Source: Pirellulales bacterium
GTDB lineage: Bacteria > Planctomycetota > Planctomycetia > Pirellulales > JAEUIK01
NCBI GenBank assembly: GCA_019636335.1
Contig: JAHBXR010000002.1
Location: 393,052-457,051 of the forward strand
Direction of reading: 5' to 3'
Length of the DNA stretch: 64,000 nt
Numbering within the stretch: position 1 is the stretch's first letter; every line of letters starts with the position of its first letter. The translations under genes and the position numbers were made by a program. Under the pieces are notes generated by a model. That model had not been told where the DNA came from and ran no database searches. It saw only the letters and a list, made by a program, of their open reading frames with translations. Shown here piece by piece: positions 56,236-64,000 of the stretch.

Positions 56236-56409
56236 ATGGAAAAAGGACGCGGCGATACCGAACCGGCGACGATTAAGGCGCGTACAACACAACGCGAACT
56301 GCAAATCTGCAAAAGTGCGCGAAGAAATCGCCCTGCGATGAAACGTAATACTATGCCGCCGAGTGTCTGCGGTGGCACTATCGTCGCCCTGCAACTTGGT
56401 GAACCTTGA
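56236..56409 (+). CDS. Small ORF translationally coupled to the sigma-like gene
   Basis: A 57-residue basic ORF (MEKGRGDTEPATIKARTTQ), with AAGGA 8 nt before ATG 56236. Its TGA overlaps the TTG start of the next gene (TTGA at 56406-56409). No known domain. The coupling suggests a leader-type protein or a small partner for the sigma-like protein. Confidence 0.45.
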   Translation: MEKGRGDTEPATIKARTTQRELQICKSARRNRPAMKRNTMPPSVCGGTIVALQLGEP

Positions 56410-57119
56410 AGCCCGTCGAACGCCTGGAAGAGTTGTGCCGCGTCCTACCACATATCTCCGATCCGTCTAATCTGCCACCCGAGTTCATTGCCGCACGCGA
56501 CGACATCTATCGAGCGTTCGGGCACCTCTTTATTGCGTGGGCTGACCCCAACCGACGCAACCACGTAGACCCGCCAGCAGAGCTTGGACTACAGCCAGGC
56601 CAGCCTATCGAAGATTTTTATGCCCACACAACGCCGGCCCAGCGGACAAGGATCGGCACCGCCTGGACGCGAGTAGGCGAGGCGTTGCAACGCTTGGCAG
56701 CGGGCAGCAAGCCCAAGCACAGCTATACGGCCTATCTCTATCGCGCGATCCGCGATGGCGTCTACGAAGCTAATCGCGACGAGAAATTCACTCATCTTGC
56801 TTCGCGCTCAGCGGAGTGGCGAGACCGAAAAGCTGGCTTCTTTCACACCACCAAATCGACAGAGAAACACAACATCGGCAGACTTGCCGCTGACTACCGC
56901 GAACTAAACCCAGCCGACGCCGCAATCAAGAATGAATGGCTCACCCAACTCTGTGGCACAAGCACACCAGCAGGACGTATGCGTGCGGTCAGCATACTGA
57001 CGGGCTGCGGATACTCGCGCAACGAAATCGCCGAAATGACGGGCTTGTCAATTCACCAGATTGACCGGATTCGCGCCGACGAGAAACAAGCAGAAAATCA
57101 AATGGCACAAGCGGCGTAA
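56406..57119 (+). CDS. Sigma-factor-like HTH protein of the element
   Basis: A 237-residue protein starting at TTG 56406. The middle part (HSYTAYLYRAIRDGVYEANRDEKF) resembles ECF-type sigma region 2 in helix pattern, and the end carries a region 4-like HTH: GCGYSRNEIAEMTGLSIHQIDRIRADEK. The match is weak, so it might be a general HTH regulator. It lies directly before the primase/helicase-like gene, and a strong hairpin stands between them. Confidence 0.6.
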   Translation: MKPVERLEELCRVLPHISDPSNLPPEFIAARDDIYRAFGHLFIAWADPNRRNHVDPPAELGLQPGQPIEDFYAHTTPAQRTRIGTAWTRVGEALQRLAAGSKPKHSYTAYLYRAIRDGVYEANRDEKFTHLASRSAEWRDRKAGFFHTTKSTEKHNIGRLAADYRELNPADAAIKNEWLTQLCGTSTPAGRMRAVSILTGCGYSRNEIAEMTGLSIHQIDRIRADEKQAENQMAQAA

Positions 57120-57129
57120 GACACCGCTA

Positions 57130-57163
57130 GGTCGGCCGTGGGGCTCACCAGCCACGGCCGACC
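57130..57163 (+). terminator. Terminator/attenuator between sigma-like and primase genes
   Basis: A perfect 12-bp stem, GGTCGGCCGTGG (57130-57141) with its complement (57152-57163), has a 10-nt loop and is followed by a T-rich stretch (CCTCTTATATTG). Confidence 0.75.
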
Positions 57164-57210
57164 GCCTCTTATATTGTCCGCTGGTGAGGTATAGAACTGA
57201 GTGAGACACC

Positions 57211-59808
57211 ATGAAGCACTTCTTGGATGCGTTCTGCATCGGCACCAATGATGATCTAATCGCCCTCGCGATCGCAAACTCCCCCTGCGAGTTGCAATTC
57301 AACACGAGAAGCGATCTCGGCGAGCCCGGCGAAAAGCAATGGCGAGTTGCGGATGATGGTACATCGTTCGGGCCGTACCGCTATCCTCGTGACGCCAAGG
57401 ACCAACCCGACTGGTCCCCTCTCTACCTACCCTACGATCCCTCCATATACTGCGATGCCATCGGCACAACTGGCTTTGGCCAGCATGGCAGCTTTGCAGT
57501 CTTTTTTGATCTTGATACCTCGCTTGGCCACGCCAAGGGCAGTAAGACGATCACTCCCGCCCGGCGTGACGAAATCGTCAAGTCGTTGGCCAAGCTCGAA
57601 TCCGTCGAGGTCCGCCGATCCACCGGCGGCGAAGGCCGCACGGTGGTTGTCTATCTCGACAACATCCCCACCGTCAACCACACGGAACACGCCGCACTAG
57701 CCCGCTTCGTACTTGGCAAACTCTGCGGTGATGCTGGCCTAGACTTCGCCGCCGACGTTGACGTGTGCGGGGGAAATCAATGGATTTGGGCGCGGCGCGC
57801 CTCCGCCGAGAAACAATCGTACAAGATCATTCAGCCATTCCGCCGCAAGCTCGGCGAATCAGACGTTGATGGCTGGCGTGCCCATATCGAGGTCGCGCAG
57901 CGGAAGCGATCACGCGCCCGAGTTCGCGGTGTAGCGGCCGACAAAGAGGATGAGTTCGCCGCATTAGTCGGCGGCTATCCGTCCGTCAAACGTGACGCCA
58001 CGCATGACCGTATCTTTGGCTGGATGCAGAAGAACGGCTATCCAGTCGAGTATGTGGCCGATCTCGACTTGTTTTGGTGCCATACCGCCGGCCTAGCAGC
58101 AGCACACAAGGCGCTTGATCTTCTGGGCATCTTCCAAACGCTCAGCCCTGGCACCGATGTAGCACAACCGAATTGCTACGTGAGCCTTCGCCGTGGGGGT
58201 GTGTTCTACGTCGTCCGCTTTCAGTGCCAGTCCGAAGCGCCAACCTGGGGCAAGACGGACGGCGGACACGCAAGCTGCTACTATAACGTCCCGACGAATA
58301 TCAAGCTCGTCTGCGATGCAGTCGGCGGCGTGTGGCTAGGGAATGATTCATTCTCCGCCAGCATCGACGCCGCAACCAAGGCTGCAAAATACTTTGGCGT
58401 GACGCTGCCAGTGTTGACCGGCGAGCGCGCCATCACGATCAAGCGGCAGGGCGACGAATTGGTATTCGAGGCTGAGCGACTAGGCAAAGAATCGCCGGTA
58501 GGATGGGGGCCAGTCGGCCGAAAGCTCAAACTTTGCGTTGGCGTTGATTTCGGCGATAACGCCGAATCGAACATCGACGTAGTTCGCGCTGTGGTTACAA
58601 CAGAGGGTGACGCCGCAGGGTGGATGCTGCAAAAATCTGACCTTGCCTGGACTTTCACCCATGCGGATTCCCACGCGGCCAAGCGACTGAAGAAAGAGGG
58701 ACTGACCGGCAGCGAGGTTGACGCCATTCTCGGGTGTGCGCTGACTTCGCCGTGGACGCTGGTCAATGAGCCCTTCCAAGGCGAGTTCCTCCCCGGCCGC
58801 AAATGGAATCGTCACGCCGCGCGATTGGCCTACACGCCGGGTGAACCCGGTAAGCATCTGCACTGGAATTTGATCTTCGATCATCTAGGCTTTGGCCTAG
58901 ACGATGCCGTTGACGCTGACGATTGGTGCGCCGAGCATGGCATCGACTGCGGCGCAGACTATCTGCGACTGTGGGTAACGCTGATGCTCCGCGCTCCACA
59001 CTTGCACTTGCCTTTGCTCTTTCTGTACAGCGAGAAAGAGGGAACCGGCAAGTCATCACTCCATCGCGCCTTGTCTATTCTCTTCCATCGCGGCTGTGTA
59101 GCGGCAATCGACTGTTTGACTGGCGCATTCAATCGGCCATTGGCTGGCTGCGTTTTAGCGCACGTCGAGGAGGATCGAATTCCCCGCGAAGCTGCCGGCA
59201 AAGTCAAGCGATATATTGAGAGTCCGACGATTCCGATTCGCGCTATGCGAACCGATCATTACGAACTGGTGAACACTAGCCATTGGATTTGCAGCAGTAA
59301 CCACATTGACGCAGTTCCGCTTAGCGCCGGTAACACGCGAGTTGTAATGCTGGAAGTCGGCAAGCTCGAAAGCGAAATCGAATGGCCACGACTAGAACGC
59401 GAGTTGCGGGCAGAGGCACCGAGCTTTCTGGCCACGATTAACCAGATAGAGATTCCTCCGCCAGTCGGTAGATTGTGCCTTCCGATTTTGGAAACAGCGA
59501 TCAAAAGACAGGCGATGGAGCTTGATGCCGTCGAACCGCTCAAGCTCACGGCCGACGATACCAAGTTCCTAGACGCAGTGGTCAAGGTAATGACTTCATC
59601 GTATTTTGATCTCGATGCCGATGGCGTAATCGAGGGGTCGGCCGAAGAATTGCAGTCGGTCTTTATTGCCGCTGGCCATGATCCTGGCCCGAAGGTCCGC
59701 ACGAAGCTAAAGCGCATTCAGGCGGCGCTAGCCGAGTTCGGCATCAGCCTTAGTTTTCTTACTCGCAAGCAACGTCTTGCTTGGGACGGCCTAGACACGG
59801 CCGCCTAG
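57211..59808 (+). CDS. Primase/SF3-helicase-like replication protein of the element
   Basis: An 865-residue protein. The N-terminal third is primase-like (FFDLDTS acidic motif, EVRRSTGGEGRTVVVYLD, NHTEHAALARFVLGKL). The C-terminal third has the helicase Walker A (EKEGTGKSSLHRAL), Walker B-like CVLAHVEEDRIP, and the sensor segment ICSSNHIDAVPL, as in the D5/P4-type replicative ATPases of phages and plasmids. It would replicate an excised element autonomously. The catalytic acidic residues of the primase part cannot be confirmed by eye. Start at ATG 57211. Confidence 0.75.
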   Translation: MKHFLDAFCIGTNDDLIALAIANSPCELQFNTRSDLGEPGEKQWRVADDGTSFGPYRYPRDAKDQPDWSPLYLPYDPSIYCDAIGTTGFGQHGSFAVFFDLDTSLGHAKGSKTITPARRDEIVKSLAKLESVEVRRSTGGEGRTVVVYLDNIPTVNHTEHAALARFVLGKLCGDAGLDFAADVDVCGGNQWIWARRASAEKQSYKIIQPFRRKLGESDVDGWRAHIEVAQRKRSRARVRGVAADKEDEFAALVGGYPSVKRDATHDRIFGWMQKNGYPVEYVADLDLFWCHTAGLAAAHKALDLLGIFQTLSPGTDVAQPNCYVSLRRGGVFYVVRFQCQSEAPTWGKTDGGHASCYYNVPTNIKLVCDAVGGVWLGNDSFSASIDAATKAAKYFGVTLPVLTGERAITIKRQGDELVFEAERLGKESPVGWGPVGRKLKLCVGVDFGDNAESNIDVVRAVVTTEGDAAGWMLQKSDLAWTFTHADSHAAKRLKKEGLTGSEVDAILGCALTSPWTLVNEPFQGEFLPGRKWNRHAARLAYTPGEPGKHLHWNLIFDHLGFGLDDAVDADDWCAEHGIDCGADYLRLWVTLMLRAPHLHLPLLFLYSEKEGTGKSSLHRALSILFHRGCVAAIDCLTGAFNRPLAGCVLAHVEEDRIPREAAGKVKRYIESPTIPIRAMRTDHYELVNTSHWICSSNHIDAVPLSAGNTRVVMLEVGKLESEIEWPRLERELRAEAPSFLATINQIEIPPPVGRLCLPILETAIKRQAMELDAVEPLKLTADDTKFLDAVVKVMTSSYFDLDADGVIEGSAEELQSVFIAAGHDPGPKVRTKLKRIQAALAEFGISLSFLTRKQRLAWDGLDTAA

Positions 59809-59814
59809 CATCCC

Positions 59815-59990
59815 GCGCGGCGGACAGCAAGGGCCGCCGCGCTTGATATCCGAGTGAGCGCCTAATGAGGCGCTCCGCCGCCACCACGCGATCGCGTAGT
59901 AATCCGCGTGGTGGCCTGCGTACAGCGGCGCCTCACACCGCCGCCAAGGGCAGCCGGTCGCCCGATGAACCGGCCGGCTGCCAATCTTTT
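59815..59990 (+). other. Hairpin-rich gap between primase and small-gene cluster
   Basis: Four stem-loops in 170 nt: GCGCGGCGG/CCGCCGCGC (59815-59842); GAGCGCC/GGCGCTC (59856-59875); CCACCACGCG/CGCGTGGTGG (59881-59914); GGCAGCCGG/CCGGCTGCC (59949-59982), the last followed by AATCTTTT, which looks like an intrinsic terminator. Either a stack of terminators or a structured RNA. Confidence 0.65.
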
Positions 59991-60051
59991 CTACCGGCCG
60001 CGCGACATGTTGTCGCGCGCTCGCATTTTTTGTGCGTAATGGATAGTTACT

Positions 60052-60372
60052 ATGAGTTTTGCAGAAGCGATCCTCCGTACTGACAAGTTACCTTTTCACG
60101 CTCGCCCCAAGGCGAGACTCCGAAACCTGCTCGCCGATCTTGAATCGCGCGGCGAAGAATCCAGCAAAGAGTGCAGCGAAAAGTGCGGCGGGAATCCTTT
60201 CGAGTTTGCTGAACGATTCATTCCTGGCGTCACGGTTTCGGATCGGGAGATGCTCACGCTCTGCCGTTCTCTCAGCGAACTGTGGGAGACTGAGCACGCG
60301 CCGCCGGGTGAGCAAAAAGTTGTCCACTGCACGCTCGGTGCTGATGGAGTGCTGCGCGAGCGCGATCAATGA
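60052..60372 (+). CDS. Small hypothetical protein of the element
   Basis: A 106-residue protein (MSFAEAILRTDKLPFHARPK). Mixed charged helices, with one GC-NPFEFAERFIPG region in the middle; no domain is recognised. Its stop overlaps the next start by 4 nt, and it opens a chain of small overlapping genes to 62026. Confidence 0.55.
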   Translation: MSFAEAILRTDKLPFHARPKARLRNLLADLESRGEESSKECSEKCGGNPFEFAERFIPGVTVSDREMLTLCRSLSELWETEHAPPGEQKVVHCTLGADGVLRERDQ

Positions 60373-60581
60373 TCGACCGATCCAAACTCGCGAGCACCTT
60401 GCCGCCAACTCAAAAACACTTCCGATACTTCAGCACTCGCAGGGGTGCAACAATCGTTGTCGATCAGTGGAACATGCACTACGTCGTCGGGTCAACGGCC
60501 ATGTTCGCATTCGATCAAAAAAACAAAGCTTCTTTTCTGGCCGCGCTTGAAGCGGCGAAAGACGAGGATACCAATGAGTAG
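60369..60581 (+). CDS. Small hypothetical protein (70 residues)
   Basis: MIDRSKLASTLPPTQ..., with a central aromatic/beta-like part (HFRYFSTRRGATIVVDQWNM). ATG overlaps the previous stop (ATGA), and the next gene starts inside this one's end. No family is recognised. Confidence 0.5.
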   Translation: MIDRSKLASTLPPTQKHFRYFSTRRGATIVVDQWNMHYVVGSTAMFAFDQKNKASFLAALEAAKDEDTNE

Positions 60582-61308
60582 ACTTTTTAGAAATCACGGC
60601 GAATACTTGGCGCTCGGCGACAACTGGCGGGATCGCGTCGAGCGCGCCCAGCAAAAATGGCGCGAACAGAATCCGCCGCCGCAGCCCGACCAACGAATCC
60701 ATGATCGATACTTTGACAAGAATGGATCGCTTCGACCGCGCGCCGAGCGCGAAGCCCTAGAAGCCGCTGAAGCGAAAGCGCAGCAGGTTGTTGATTATGA
60801 AGTTGAGCAGCGTCTAGCCGCGCAGCCGAAAGGTCCGCTCAACTGGGCACAAAAAACTCTGGAAGCTTACGAGGGTTGCTCCGGCCTGAGTCCTCGGCGA
60901 CGAAAAGAGCTTGAAGCCAAGGCCAAGGAAATCGACAAACAAATCGATGCTCAATTGGCGGCCGAAGCCGAGCAGCGCGAGCGTGAGTCCGATCCTCGCT
61001 TCGTGGAGGCGCGGCAACATGCGGCCGAATTCTTACGCTCGCTGCCAGAAGCGTTCCACACTGAAGGTCGAGTCGCGCTTGCGATCCTGGATCGGATCGA
61101 CGATCCCGCGCAAGTAGACCTTTACTGGCGCGAAGCCAGTGCCGTCCGCGCCAAGGCCAATGAGGCAAAGCGTGTCGAACGCGAAGAGCGTCAGCGCGAG
61201 GTCGATGCGGCTGCCGCCCGGCTGGAAGCGCACTTCGCCGAGATGCGCCAGCACGAGAGCATCGTCGCTAAAGAGGCCGAGCACGGAGGCGCGACCGATG
61301 CCCAGTGA
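60574..61308 (+). CDS. Coiled-coil-rich hypothetical protein
   Basis: A 244-residue, highly charged protein with long Glu/Arg/Ala helices (RPRAEREALEAAEAKAQQVV; RKELEAKAKEIDKQIDAQLAAEAEQ; KRVEREERQREVDAAAARLEAHF). It is probably a coiled coil with no catalytic motif. It overlaps the previous gene by 8 nt. Phage scaffold-like in appearance, but no phage structural gene is near. Confidence 0.6.
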   Translation: MSRLFRNHGEYLALGDNWRDRVERAQQKWREQNPPPQPDQRIHDRYFDKNGSLRPRAEREALEAAEAKAQQVVDYEVEQRLAAQPKGPLNWAQKTLEAYEGCSGLSPRRRKELEAKAKEIDKQIDAQLAAEAEQRERESDPRFVEARQHAAEFLRSLPEAFHTEGRVALAILDRIDDPAQVDLYWREASAVRAKANEAKRVEREERQREVDAAAARLEAHFAEMRQHESIVAKEAEHGGATDAQ

Positions 61309-61489
61309 CAGATACGACCGCGCACGTCGCGCGGCAAACAAACGCGCCGATCAACTATGGAAAAGTCTCAAGGCCGCTGGCCGCGAGGAATCGCAGACCA
61401 TCGCAATCATCGGCGGCCCGCCGCCGGCTGTCACTGGAAGTATCATGCTGACCGCAGCGAGCACCACGAATGAAGAGAAACGTACTTGA
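61298..61489 (+). CDS. Small basic hypothetical protein (63 residues)
   Basis: MPSDRYDRARRAANKRADQL, an Arg/Lys-rich helix followed by a small hydrophobic patch (TIAIIGGPPPAVTGSIML). It overlaps the genes before and after by a few nt, so it is part of the same chain. No family. Confidence 0.5.
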   Translation: MPSDRYDRARRAANKRADQLWKSLKAAGREESQTIAIIGGPPPAVTGSIMLTAASTTNEEKRT

Positions 61490-61679
61490 TTTCATCGGTG
61501 ATGCGTCCGGTCATGCTGGACGCCTTCGCGAAGTCATTGATTCGATAACCGAGTTCAGCGCGGCCGGGAATCCCTTCTCGGCCGCGCTGGCCATCATCGA
61601 CCCGGCCGACAATGGCCTTGTGGATGTCGCGGAGGCCGCCGAAGCCCGATGGGCGCAGGCCGCGAGGAACAAAGCATGA
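61470..61679 (+). CDS. Small hypothetical protein (69 residues)
   Basis: MKRNVLDFIGDASGHAGRLR, with a central segment SAALAIIDPADNGLVDVAEA. It overlaps the previous gene by 20 nt and the next start by 4 nt. No domain recognised. Confidence 0.5.
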   Translation: MKRNVLDFIGDASGHAGRLREVIDSITEFSAAGNPFSAALAIIDPADNGLVDVAEAAEARWAQAARNKA

Positions 61680-62026
61680 TGGATGACGTGTATATGCAGC
61701 GAGCGCGAGAACTCGCAAGATTCCTGCGGCCGAGCGACTACAACCGATACAGCAAGTTTCGCACGGATAGGTTCGGGCAGCCCGCTAATGTCTGGCACGA
61801 CACACGCGCGATACTGAGACTGCGCCGAGCCCTGCAACGACGAGAGCGCGAGCATCTGGCACAGACTGTTGTACTGCCGGCGGTCCTTGAGATGCGCGCG
61901 GAGGGGATGACGTATGCTGAGTGCGCACATGTGACGAATAAGGCAGGCTATCGGTCGATATTAGGAAGATGCTGGACGCATCGGATGGTCCGGCATTTGG
62001 TCGATAAGCATAGACAGCTTGGCTGA
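61676..62026 (+). CDS. Small HTH-like hypothetical protein (116 residues)
   Basis: Starts at ATG 61676 inside the preceding stop (ATGA). A basic helical protein (RARELARFLRPSDYNRYSKF). The C-terminal half, EMRAEGMTYAECAHVTNKAGYRSILGRCWTHRMVRHLVDKHR, resembles a recombinase-type helix-turn-helix (as in serine recombinase tails), suggesting DNA binding. Last gene of the chain. Confidence 0.55.
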   Translation: MMDDVYMQRARELARFLRPSDYNRYSKFRTDRFGQPANVWHDTRAILRLRRALQRREREHLAQTVVLPAVLEMRAEGMTYAECAHVTNKAGYRSILGRCWTHRMVRHLVDKHRQLG

Positions 62027-62107
62027 GCGTGGATTCCGCACGACGCACGGTGCGAAGGCACGCTTAACTTGTTGGCTCGTGGGCTACTGTAGGCTCTATC
62101 AACATGC

Positions 62108-63007
62108 TCAGCCGGGCAAGTCTACCTGGCTCGACGGGGCTTGCCGTGGCAATTGAATAGGTGAAGCAGTCGGTCGCTCGCCAATCCAATAGGCGATGTT
62201 GTCGTAGCTTAGCCGACATCCGAAAGCCGCATAGAGGCTCGCAGTCAGTTCGCAAATAACTCTTGAAATGTCGTCCGCGATTTCTTCCGTCGAAACGATT
62301 ATGACTTCCGACTCTGCGACATGCTGATTTGAGATGCCGAGATTATTGGAATGCGTCTGACGGTCAATCAATGTCCGCTTATGCAGCCCAGCCCAGCGAG
62401 TGACAATCTCGCATTGCGCCCTGTCGCCAGCAAATAAGCGTGCCACCTTGCGAGTGTGCAACATACAATCGCGAGCCCAAAGCAGCGGTATTTGTCGATC
62501 GATGTACTTGCCCGGTAGTTCATCCGGTGGCAAGTCAATTCGGTTGTCGCACGCATGGTAGACCTTACCGTCGATGCTCGCTCGCCAGTATGCTGCGACG
62601 AATGGGTTGTTGATCCGGCATTCCAATGCTCGCAAATCTTCGGAAATGTGCGGATCGTGTCCTTTTACTCGCACCACGTCATTGTCCAATTGTTCGGCGA
62701 TGTATTCAAGTTCGCCAAGCAGGCGCGTCGCGGGAATAGGATCGAAGTCACCTAAGACACGGCAGGCCACGCTTGCAATCCCACGCCTCTGGTCAAATAC
62801 CCCCGATGCTTCGCACGCGGCCTTGGATTCGTCGATCCATTGTTTGAAATCGGACAAGGCGTAACCCCTTTCTGCTTGCGACCCTGGAAACCATCCCTGA
62901 AAACATAGCACACAACGATCAAAGCCCCACTCGCACAAAGCTGCAAAGTGCAGTTGCGACGTGGGGCTTTTTCGTTCTTGCCTTCCGTTATGAGCGATTG
63001 TGGCCAC
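62108..63007 (-). CDS. Hypothetical protein divergent from the membrane-protein gene
   Basis: About 299 residues from GTG 63007, chosen because GAGAAGGTC lies ~7 nt upstream; the frame continues upstream to a TTG at 63094. The first 40 residues are Cys/Trp-rich (CEWGFDRCVLCFQGWFPG). The rest is mixed alpha/beta, with a His/Asp-rich middle (YHACDNRIDLPPDELPG). No known motif. It is lower in GC than the core region. Transcribed away from the next gene. Confidence 0.6.
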   Translation of the reverse strand: MATIAHNGRQERKSPTSQLHFAALCEWGFDRCVLCFQGWFPGSQAERGYALSDFKQWIDESKAACEASGVFDQRRGIASVACRVLGDFDPIPATRLLGELEYIAEQLDNDVVRVKGHDPHISEDLRALECRINNPFVAAYWRASIDGKVYHACDNRIDLPPDELPGKYIDRQIPLLWARDCMLHTRKVARLFAGDRAQCEIVTRWAGLHKRTLIDRQTHSNNLGISNQHVAESEVIIVSTEEIADDISRVICELTASLYAAFGCRLSYDNIAYWIGERPTASPIQLPRQAPSSQVDLPG

Positions 63008-63167
63008 TTTTTGACCTTCTCGACTCCCGATTGATCCTGGAGTGTCTTCCTGACATGACGTAATCGACGGGTTATCACGCTGATTCACTTGCAATCTGTT
63101 TAGCTGGCCCCTATCTTAGCAGCCTCTGGTCGGCCTTGCGTCGGTTGTCACGCCAAGGGCAGTTGCG

Positions 63168-64000
63168 ATGGGTGAGCAGCGGCAGGTTGCGTCATATAGC
63201 CATCCCGCATTCGAGATACTTAGCGCAATCTCGACTGTGTTTGCGGTACTCGCGCTCTTTGATCCGCTTGGCATATGGGCAATTACCGGTGGGTTCTTGT
63301 TGTTCGAGGCATTTTGGCTCTGGTCACCTCATTCCGCAGCGGCACGTGCTGATGTGCGGCGCATCTGGAAGTTCTTTACTTCGGGCGCTATTTCAAACAT
63401 CAGCCAATTCTTCAGCGCAGCATTCACACTCATCATCTGCCTACCGCTTTATCGTTTTCGGCGATGGTATATGTTTCTGCTACCCTTGCTTGTATTGACG
63501 GTCGGATGGTCTTCTGTACTTGCGGGTTGGGTTCACACGACGATCGGTCGCAAGAATTATCTAGACAGTTTTGCAACAATAGACGCGCACGAAGCCGCAC
63601 TTGTGCAAGACAAGTATCCGGCCTTAAGCAATGATCCATCGCAAGAGGCTCGCTTGAACATATGGAAGCGGTGGATGGGCGGCGGCGCAGAGCCGGTGGG
63701 TCCGCTCTATGAGATTGACACTCCTGAATTCACGGACTCCTACAGGGATTTAACCGCTACCTATTCGATTGGAACCACCTACCGCATCCAAAACGCTATA
63801 GCGTTCCTGCAATCAGTGGACAAACACTATAAGCACGATCAAACGTACCGACCTACTTACAGGCAGATACCTGCCTGTATTCTCAATGGTGGTTATTCGC
63901 TTGATATCGAGGTAGAACGGCCTTCAATGGGAGAGAAGCTGGTCCTTTACCTTCAAGTAACGCACCGCGATCCAAAAGAGCCAGTTACCGCCACTGATTG
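63168..64000 (+). CDS. Partial membrane protein at the right edge
   Basis: An open frame from ATG 63168 to the window end (277 codons and still open). The N-terminus has a membrane helix (STVFAVLALFDPLGIWAITGGF) and a second hydrophobic zone. A third and fourth helix lie at residues about 82-125 (AFTLIICLPLYRFRR; FLLPLLVLTVGWSSVLAGW). The remaining residues are soluble and mixed alpha/beta. No family recognised. It is divergent from the gene at 62108-63007 with 160 nt between them. Confidence 0.7.
   Translation, partial: MGEQRQVASYSHPAFEILSAISTVFAVLALFDPLGIWAITGGFLLFEAFWLWSPHSAAARADVRRIWKFFTSGAISNISQFFSAAFTLIICLPLYRFRRWYMFLLPLLVLTVGWSSVLAGWVHTTIGRKNYLDSFATIDAHEAALVQDKYPALSNDPSQEARLNIWKRWMGGGAEPVGPLYEIDTPEFTDSYRDLTATYSIGTTYRIQNAIAFLQSVDKHYKHDQTYRPTYRQIPACILNGGYSLDIEVERPSMGEKLVLYLQVTHRDPKEPVTATD

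Noticed and set aside
55986..56378. 130-codon minus-strand frame in the octamer-rich gap
   Set aside because: Low-complexity, overlaps the small ORF and the repeats; no domain.
52112..64000. Second copy of the tRNA-Ala 3' end as attR
   Set aside because: No matching segment was found by eye up to 64000. The other boundary may lie outside the window.

Overview
The window looks like a chromosomal segment of a planctomycete, probably of the order Pirellulales. This is an inference from gene content: a DUF1559 pseudopilin-like protein, PEP-CTERM sorting signals, PQQ-like propeller proteins, a stand-alone RNA polymerase alpha-CTD protein, H4MPT-linked C1 genes, high GC, weak Shine-Dalgarno use and several families of inverted-repeat elements in the gaps. 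No rRNA, transposase or CRISPR array was seen. One tRNA (Ala, CGC) is present.

Layout, left part. 1-6.0 kb holds the N-terminal part of a UvrD/PcrA-like helicase (minus strand, cut by the window edge), a stand-alone alpha-CTD protein, a PQQ-propeller lipoprotein and a tightly coupled three-gene set (DUF3592-like membrane protein, arrestin-like protein, P-loop ATPase). 6.4-7.4 kb encodes a Pro/Thr/Ser/Cys-rich secreted protein. 7.5-14.0 kb is a C1-transfer region: fwdA and an unusual fwdD-fwdB fusion on the minus strand, divergent from an ABC ATPase, its membrane partner and the formyltransferase ffsA/fhcD. 14.2-20.2 kb holds a second PQQ protein, an Fe-S metallochaperone candidate, an EEP nuclease, a PLD-family enzyme, an RmlD-like reductase and a HAD hydrolase. 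20.3-26.7 kb is a Flp/Tad pilus locus on the minus strand (flp, a new 36-residue membrane ORF, tadV, tadE, cpaB, cpaC, tadZ/cpaE). The motor genes tadA/B/C are not in it.

Layout, middle. 27.3-37.8 kb is a cell-envelope set: GT39-type and YfhO-type membrane proteins, a GT2 glycosyltransferase, a squalene-cyclase-like repeat protein, a DUF362 protein, MsrA and a membrane protein with a TPR tail. 37.8-41.5 kb contains two separate cobalamin riboswitches, one before the DUF1559 gene and one before a double PEP-CTERM ORF. 41.7-51.9 kb is mostly metabolic: methyltransferase, ceramidase-like protein, DJ-1/PfpI protein, Kdo-hydroxylase-like enzyme, pyrophosphatase, GH63-type glucosidase, SDR and cardiolipin synthase. 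It ends in a 46-residue membrane ORF behind a perfect palindrome.

Layout, right part. From the tRNA-Ala gene (52.0 kb) to the window end lies what I read as an integrative element. It has a tyrosine integrase next to the tRNA, an excisionase-like HTH protein, a second short integrase, a structured gap with repeated octamers, a sigma-like HTH protein, a large primase/SF3-helicase-like protein, a chain of small overlapping genes of unknown function, and a divergent pair of unknown genes. The last of these is a membrane protein that runs off the window. The distal attachment site was not found, so the element probably continues beyond 64 kb.
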